Shown piece by piece: positions 58,994 to 64,000 of a DNA stretch of 64,000 nucleotides. Source of the stretch: Planctomycetota bacterium. Lineage in GTDB: Bacteria; Planctomycetota; Planctomycetia; Isosphaerales; Isosphaeraceae. The first letter of the stretch is position 1, and every line of letters begins with the position of its first letter. The translations under genes and the position numbers were made by a program. Where the stretch lies: contig JAQGHR010000089.1 of assembly GCA_028291545.1 (NCBI GenBank), positions 1-64,000 on the forward strand. Direction: 5' to 3'. Below the pieces are notes generated by a model that was not told the DNA's origin, did no database searches, and saw only the letters and a list, made by a program, of their open reading frames with translations.

Positions 58994-61900
58994 ATGTTTC
59001 GCGAGCTGGAGATGACTCTCATGGGCGGTAGGCGATTCGGCTCTCGGCGGACAGCCGGGCGAGTGAGGCCCTCACGGAGCCTGCCGGCTTTGGAGGCGTT
59101 AGAAAGCCGTCAGCTCCTCGCCACGTTCACCGTGACGAACAACCAGGACTTGTTCCCGGGCGGAGGCGTCGTGCCGGGCTCGTTGAGGGACGCGATCAAC
59201 AAGGCGAATCTCCAGGCCGGCGCGGACAACATCGTCTTCAACATCGCGGGCACGGGCATCCACACGATCCTGCCGGATATCGCCCTGCCGCCGCTCACCG
59301 ACACCGTCAAGATTGACGGTACCACCCAGCCGGGCTATGCGGGCCAGCCGGTGATCGAGATCGACGGCTCGAATGCGGGCGTCGGCGCGAATGGTTTGCG
59401 CCTCGATACCGGAAACATCATGATCCGTGCTCTGGCGATCAATCGGTTCCGCTCATCGGGCATCCGAATCGAGTCGGGTCAGGATACCGTACAGCTCTGC
59501 TTTATCGGGACGACCCCAGCGGGGAACACGGCCGCGGCAAACGGCAATTACGGCATCTTCGTGGACGGCGGGGCGAACAATATCATCGGCGGGTTCGACA
59601 CCAAGCTCGGCGCCCTGGGGAACGTGATCTCCGGCAATACTGGTGGCGGGATCAACCTGTTCAACTCCGGGGCGTCTAACAATGTGATCGTCGGCAATTT
59701 CATCGGGACGGACGTCTCGGGCGCCCGCGCCCTGCCGAACACGGGAAATGGGATTTCGATCGTTGGCGGCGCGTTCAACCAGATCGGCGGACAGACGGCC
59801 GGCCAGTCCAATGTGATCTCGGGCAACACCGGAGACGGGGTCTCGATCCTGGGGGCGTCGGCGCGAAATACGTCACTTGTCGCGAATTTCATCGGCGTCG
59901 ACGGTAACCCGATCGGTAGTCCCGGTGGCGGTTCCAGCGGCGGGAATATCGCCGTCGCCAATGGAGGGGCGGGGATTGCGATTACCGGCGCGCCGCAGAC
60001 ATTCATCGGCGGTACCGGCCCGGAATCCACCAATATCATTTCGGGTAACAAGGGCGCCGGCGTCGCGATTGTCGGTGGCGACACTACAATCATTCGAGGC
60101 AACATCCTGGGTGCGGACGCTACGGGCGTGAAGGGCCTGGGGAACCTCGGCGCCGGTGTCTCGATCAATGGTGGTGATGGCTCCCAGATCGGTGGTACGC
60201 TCGCCGGCGCGGGCAACATCATTGCATTTAACGGAAAGACGTTTCAGTCCGGCGGTGTCAACATCTTCTCAGGCCGCCGGATCCCGATCCTCAGCAATTC
60301 GATCTTCGGCAACTTCGGGCTCGGGACCATCCTATTCAACGTGGGGGGGCAGCCCGTCGCCAACGATGGCGGCGACCCGGACCAGGGACCGAACGACCTG
60401 CAGAACTATCCGGTGCTCACGAAAGTCGCGACCGCCGCGGGCCGGACCTTGATCCAGGGCAGCTTGAATAGTCAGCCGAACACGACCTATACGGTGCAAT
60501 TCTTCTCGAACGTGTCGAAGGACCCTAGCAACTTCGGCGAGGGTCAGACGCTGCTGGGCCAGACCCAGGTCACGACCGACAGCAACGGTATTGCGGACAT
60601 CAATATTACCTTGCCAACCCCCTCGGTGATCGGCCAGTTCATCTCCGCCACGGCCACGGATTCCCAGGGGAACACGTCGGAATTCGCTCTGGATATCCAG
60701 GTCGTCAAGGCGAATCAGGCGAACCTGTCAGTCGCGATCGCCGCGAGCCCAAACCCTGCAACGCTGGGGTCGGACCTGACGTACACGATCACCGTCGTGA
60801 ATAACGGCCCCGACCAGGCGACGAACGTCCAACTCGTTCAGACCCTTCCTCCGGGCGTGACTTTCAAGTCAGGAATTGCAACTCAAGGTTCGTTGACCTC
60901 GGCGGGCACCCTCGTCCTGGGGAATCTTGGGGCGATCGACGCGGGGACGAGCGTCGTCGCCACGGTTCTCGTGGCACCCTCGGCAATCGGGTCGATCACG
61001 ACGACGGCCAATGTCAGCTCGGGTGAGATCGACCCGGACACGACCGACAATCAGGCGAGTCAGACGACGGTCGTGGACATCCCGGCGGATCTTGGCCTGA
61101 TACTCACTTCGGATCCCGCTCGGGTCACGGTCGGACAGAATACCCAGCTCAGCGCGATCGTGAATAACTTCGGCCCCGGTGCCGCGACCGGAACGGTGCT
61201 GAGAGTGGCTCTGCCGGCCGGCGTCAGTTTCGTGACAGCCTCGCTGGGACAAGGCTCCGCGTCGTTCGCGAACGGGATCGTCACGGCCAATCTCGGCACG
61301 CTTGCCAGTGGCGTCTCGAGCCCCGTGTACATCGTCGTCACCGCGCCGATCTTTGTCCCGAGCTCGGGCGTCTTGAGCGTGACCGCCAGCGTGTCCGCGA
61401 ACGAGATCGAACCCGCCGGGCAAGACCCCACGCCGAATCAAGTCTCTCTGGACGTCCCGGTCGATCCCTCCAGCGACGTGTCCCTGAGCTTCGTGGGAAG
61501 TCCCGAGCCGATCCTGGCCGGGTCCAACCTGACGTATTTCTATACGGTGATTAACAACGGCCCCTCGCCGGCCACCGGCATCGTCCTGACGGATATCATC
61601 CCGGCGGGAATGACTTTCGTCGCCGCACCTCCCCCGAGTCAGGGTGTGACCTCGTTCAGTAACGGTGTCGTCACGGTTTCGATCGGCAGCCTTGGCCCGA
61701 GCGGGGTCGCGACCGGGACCATCACCGTCACTCCGACAAAGACCGGTGTGATCCTGAACACGGCCACTGTGGCGCTCGATCAACCCGACCCGAACACCGC
61801 GAACAACACGTTCACAGCCATCTCGACGGTGAGCCCCGCCGATCTTTCGGTCAAGACGAGCGTGGCGCCCGATCCAGTCGAAGCGGGTCACAACCTCACA

Positions 61901-63694
61901 TACACCCTGTTCATCTCCAATAATGGCCCCGCCGACGCCACGAACGTGCAGCTTTCGGATCTTCTCCCGAGCGGCGTCGTTTTCGTGTCGGCAATTGCGA
62001 CCCAGGGGGATGTTCAGCAGTTGAACGGAAAGGTGACGGGAACTCTCGGGGCGATCATTCCCGGCACAACGGACCGGGTGTTGGCCGCCGGATCGACGGT
62101 CCTGGTCACGATCGTGGTGACGCCACCGGTATCGGCCGTGCTCACGAACACTGCGACCATCTCATCAGACCAGATTGATATCAATCCCGGCAACAACACA
62201 CAGACTGTCACCACCAACGTCAGCCCCGCGGACCTCGGGGTCTCTCTGGGGGTCTCGCCGAATATCGTCCTCGCGGGCGATCCTCTCACGTTCACGGCGT
62301 TCGTCACGAATACGTCGGGGCCATCGACCGCGAACAACGTGGTCCTGAGAGACTTGCTGCCTGCCGGTCTCCAGTTCGTTTCCGCCACCAGCAGCCAGGG
62401 CACGGTGACCTCGGATAGCTCGGGCGTAACTGCTCGACTCGGCTCCCTGCCCGCCGGAGGCTCGGCCACGGTCACGATCATCGCGAAACCCCTGATCGAA
62501 GGGGCGTTCACGAACTCGGTATCGATCGTTTCGGATCAGGTGGACCCCGATACGACGAACAATACGGCCCAGGTGACCGCGAGTGTCATCAACGGCCCGG
62601 GCGTGCTCCAGTTCGCCGCGAGCACCTTCACGGTGGGGGAAAACTCGGGCGCCGCGATCATCACCGTTGTACGAACTAGCGGCAACAGGGGCTCGGTCGC
62701 GGTGAACTTCAGCACCAGTGACGGAACGGGCCTGGCCGGGTTGAACTACAAGGCCACGTCGGGAACGCTGGTCTTCAACGATGGGGAAACGTCCAAGACC
62801 TTCAGCGTGCCCCTGATCGATGATGGCTCGGTGAATGGCAATACGAGCATCCACCTCTCCTTGACGTCGCCGACCGGCGGGGCCAGTGTCGGCGCCAACT
62901 CGAGCGCGACGCTGATTTCGACGGAGACGGATTTCGACGTCAACGGTCCCAAGGTCGTGGACGTTCAGGTTCAAGGCAGCGGCAGGTTTGTGACCGGCGT
63001 GACCCTGGTCTTCGACGAAGCCCTTGACCCATCCCGTGCCACCAATCCGGGCAACTACACCCTGATGGCTCCCGGTAAGAATGGCCGCGGTGAGATCGCC
63101 GTGGCGATCTTGCCGCCGACTTACAACCCCGTGAACCATACGGTCACGATCACCTCGGGTCGCTCGCTGGCCCTCAACAGCTTCTACCGCGTGATCGTAA
63201 ATGGTGCGGTGGGAACGGGCGTGACGGATATCTTCGGCAACGCGCTCCAGGGCGCGGATAGCCAGGGGAATGGCCAGAATTACATGGCCACCTTCGCCCG
63301 AGGATCGTCCCTGAAATACGCCGATCATGATGGCGATCTCGTTACCCTGAACCTCTCGAACGGTGGCCTCCTCGATCTCTACCGCTCGGCAAGCGGAGAC
63401 GGTCAGGTCCTCCGAGTCCTGGGCGCCGGAGCCAGGAGGAGCGTCCTCTCCGGCAACGTGAAGCGAGGCTCGTTCAAGAGTGACGGCGTGGCGACGTTCA
63501 ACTCGATCATCGGCGCCAACTTTGGCCAGGTGGATTCGCGCCTGACGACGCCCAAATTCTTCGTCGACAGCGTGACTGCCTTCATCAAGGGTAGCAATTC
63601 GAGCCTCGTCCGCGCCTCGTCCGTCTCGGTCAACGGCAGTCCGGCGACGGGTCGACTGTTTGCAAGAAGCTTCGCCCGGCGAGTCCATCACTGA
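58994..63694 (+). CDS. Giant surface protein: beta-helix, five DUF11 repeats, Calx-beta
   Basis: A 1,566-residue exported surface protein. An Arg-rich N-terminus leads into the planctomycetal LEPR-XLL-type motif (LEALESRQLLATF, about 34-46), thought to be a sorting or export signal. Residues about 50-560 form a right-handed parallel beta-helix with repeated NVISGNTG-like turns. Five DUF11 repeats of about 125 residues follow, starting near 576, 697, 827, 949 and 1078 (e.g. NPATLGSDLTYTITVVNNGP). A Calx-beta domain (about 1202-1310, GENSGAAIITVVRTSGN) and an SwmB/Ig-like domain (about 1315-1436) come next. It probably acts in adhesion or as a cell-surface stalk. ATG 59021, with GGAG nine bases upstream, is an alternative start. 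Confidence 0.88.
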   Translation: MFRELEMTLMGGRRFGSRRTAGRVRPSRSLPALEALESRQLLATFTVTNNQDLFPGGGVVPGSLRDAINKANLQAGADNIVFNIAGTGIHTILPDIALPPLTDTVKIDGTTQPGYAGQPVIEIDGSNAGVGANGLRLDTGNIMIRALAINRFRSSGIRIESGQDTVQLCFIGTTPAGNTAAANGNYGIFVDGGANNIIGGFDTKLGALGNVISGNTGGGINLFNSGASNNVIVGNFIGTDVSGARALPNTGNGISIVGGAFNQIGGQTAGQSNVISGNTGDGVSILGASARNTSLVANFIGVDGNPIGSPGGGSSGGNIAVANGGAGIAITGAPQTFIGGTGPESTNIISGNKGAGVAIVGGDTTIIRGNILGADATGVKGLGNLGAGVSINGGDGSQIGGTLAGAGNIIAFNGKTFQSGGVNIFSGRRIPILSNSIFGNFGLGTILFNVGGQPVANDGGDPDQGPNDLQNYPVLTKVATAAGRTLIQGSLNSQPNTTYTVQFFSNVSKDPSNFGEGQTLLGQTQVTTDSNGIADINITLPTPSVIGQFISATATDSQGNTSEFALDIQVVKANQANLSVAIAASPNPATLGSDLTYTITVVNNGPDQATNVQLVQTLPPGVTFKSGIATQGSLTSAGTLVLGNLGAIDAGTSVVATVLVAPSAIGSITTTANVSSGEIDPDTTDNQASQTTVVDIPADLGLILTSDPARVTVGQNTQLSAIVNNFGPGAATGTVLRVALPAGVSFVTASLGQGSASFANGIVTANLGTLASGVSSPVYIVVTAPIFVPSSGVLSVTASVSANEIEPAGQDPTPNQVSLDVPVDPSSDVSLSFVGSPEPILAGSNLTYFYTVINNGPSPATGIVLTDIIPAGMTFVAAPPPSQGVTSFSNGVVTVSIGSLGPSGVATGTITVTPTKTGVILNTATVALDQPDPNTANNTFTAISTVSPADLSVKTSVAPDPVEAGHNLTYTLFISNNGPADATNVQLSDLLPSGVVFVSAIATQGDVQQLNGKVTGTLGAIIPGTTDRVLAAGSTVLVTIVVTPPVSAVLTNTATISSDQIDINPGNNTQTVTTNVSPADLGVSLGVSPNIVLAGDPLTFTAFVTNTSGPSTANNVVLRDLLPAGLQFVSATSSQGTVTSDSSGVTARLGSLPAGGSATVTIIAKPLIEGAFTNSVSIVSDQVDPDTTNNTAQVTASVINGPGVLQFAASTFTVGENSGAAIITVVRTSGNRGSVAVNFSTSDGTGLAGLNYKATSGTLVFNDGETSKTFSVPLIDDGSVNGNTSIHLSLTSPTGGASVGANSSATLISTETDFDVNGPKVVDVQVQGSGRFVTGVTLVFDEALDPSRATNPGNYTLMAPGKNGRGEIAVAILPPTYNPVNHTVTITSGRSLALNSFYRVIVNGAVGTGVTDIFGNALQGADSQGNGQNYMATFARGSSLKYADHDGDLVTLNLSNGGLLDLYRSASGDGQVLRVLGAGARRSVLSGNVKRGSFKSDGVATFNSIIGANFGQVDSRLTTPKFFVDSVTAFIKGSNSSLVRASSVSVNGSPATGRLFARSFARRVHH

Positions 63695-63737
63695 GTGCGG
63701 GAGGATGCGTCGCCTCTTGCCACCGAACCGTGCATGA

Positions 63738-63773
63738 AACGAGGAGCGGTGCGAGACGGCACCGCTCCTCGTT
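63738..63773 (+). terminator. 15-bp perfect hairpin after the surface-protein gene
   Basis: AACGAGGAGCGGTGC (63738-63752) pairs with GCACCGCTCCTCGTT (63759-63773) around GAGACG. The tail is CCGTTTGTC. It lies 43 bp after the stop and is very likely a terminator. Confidence 0.75.
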
Positions 63774-63836
63774 CCGTTTGTCACAACCGGAAGCCCGCCT
63801 GGATTTGGTCCACTCTCATCCATCGAGGACGACCCC

Positions 63837-64000
63837 ATGAGTCGGTCGATCACGGCGCGCCCATCGCGAATGAATCCGAGGTTTCGTGCGAGCGTTGAAA
63901 CGCTGGAAACGCGGCAAGTCCTCTCCGCCATGCTCGGTTTGACCGCGGCGAACGAGCTTGCGGCGTTCGAGAGCACAAGACCCGACGTGATTCTCTCCCT
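63837..64000 (+). CDS. N-terminus of a second LEPR-XLL-type surface protein (cut by window edge)
   Basis: An open frame from ATG 63837 to the window end (54 codons visible). It reads an Arg/Ser-rich start followed by ASVETLETRQVLSAM, which matches the same LEPR-XLL-type motif as the large protein upstream. The frame was read directly from the DNA. The ATG lies 64 bp after the terminator hairpin, so it may have its own promoter in the short gap. It suggests a tandem pair of surface-protein genes; the rest lies outside the window. Confidence 0.65.
   Translation, partial: MSRSITARPSRMNPRFRASVETLETRQVLSAMLGLTAANELAAFESTRPDVILS

Noticed and set aside
62165..63976. A 603-codon minus-strand frame opposite the surface-protein gene
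   Set aside because: It lies opposite clear DUF11/Calx-beta repeats, crosses the terminator hairpin and shows no family features.

Overview
The window is GC-rich, densely coded chromosomal DNA from a planctomycete, most likely a member of the Isosphaeraceae. This is inferred from gene content. There are two DUF1559 proteins with the pilin-like N-terminus typical of Planctomycetota, a PA14/multi-haem c-type cytochrome beside a beta-propeller dehydrogenase-like protein, a Ser/Thr kinase with a zinc ribbon and long TPR tail, ThuA-like and xylose-isomerase-like secreted proteins, an AP2-domain protein, and very large surface proteins opening with the planctomycetal LEPR-XLL-type motif. No rRNA, tRNA, CRISPR array, transposase or phage gene was recognised.

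Layout. 0-1.1 kb: a minus-strand operon of three small overlapping unknown genes. 1.4-8.7 kb: a ThuA-like protein, an ABC-2 permease, a minus-strand group (MFS exporter, D-amino-acid aminotransferase, degenerate glycosyltransferase), then a plus-strand polyprenyl-phosphate glycosyltransferase and methyltransferase pair. 8.7-12 kb: the kinase-TPR protein. 12-25 kb: an ammonium-assimilation island with type III glutamine synthetase on the plus strand and LysR regulator-gltB-gltD on the minus strand, separated by a lipoprotein MsrB and a Tat-exported unknown protein. 25-33 kb: a small basic protein, a DUF1264 protein, a methyltransferase with regulatory domain, an SGNH/TPR protein, an 850-bp gene-free stretch with strong hairpins, an unknown protein and a class II photolyase.

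33-42 kb: two DUF1559-plus-lipoprotein pairs in opposite orientation flank a 2-hydroxyacid dehydrogenase and protoporphyrinogen oxidase, followed by a single-chain HemD-HemE fusion. Three haem-synthesis activities therefore lie within about 6 kb. 42-50.5 kb: a LOG-family protein, two unknown proteins, the beta-propeller/multi-haem cytochrome operon and a xylose-isomerase-like protein. 50.5-55 kb: a minus-strand run of a PIG-L deacetylase, a leucine-rich-repeat protein, an AP2+J-domain fusion, a ferritin-like protein and cytosolic MsrB. 55-58.6 kb: a TlpA-like lipoprotein, LexA, RNase HI and an SRPBCC-like protein. 58.9-64 kb: a 1,566-residue surface protein (beta-helix, five DUF11 repeats, Calx-beta) and the start of a second LEPR-XLL-type protein cut by the window edge.

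The most unusual items are the AP2+J-domain fusion, the HemD-HemE fusion, the coupled small-protein operon at the left edge, a glycosyltransferase that lacks an obvious DxD and runs 498 bp antisense into its convergent neighbour, the hairpin-rich gap at 29.6-30.5 kb, and a classical LysR operator palindrome upstream of the LysR-gltBD genes. Many start codons were moved inward from the longest open frame on the basis of family N-termini, Shine-Dalgarno spacing or ATGA overlaps. Each entry says why.
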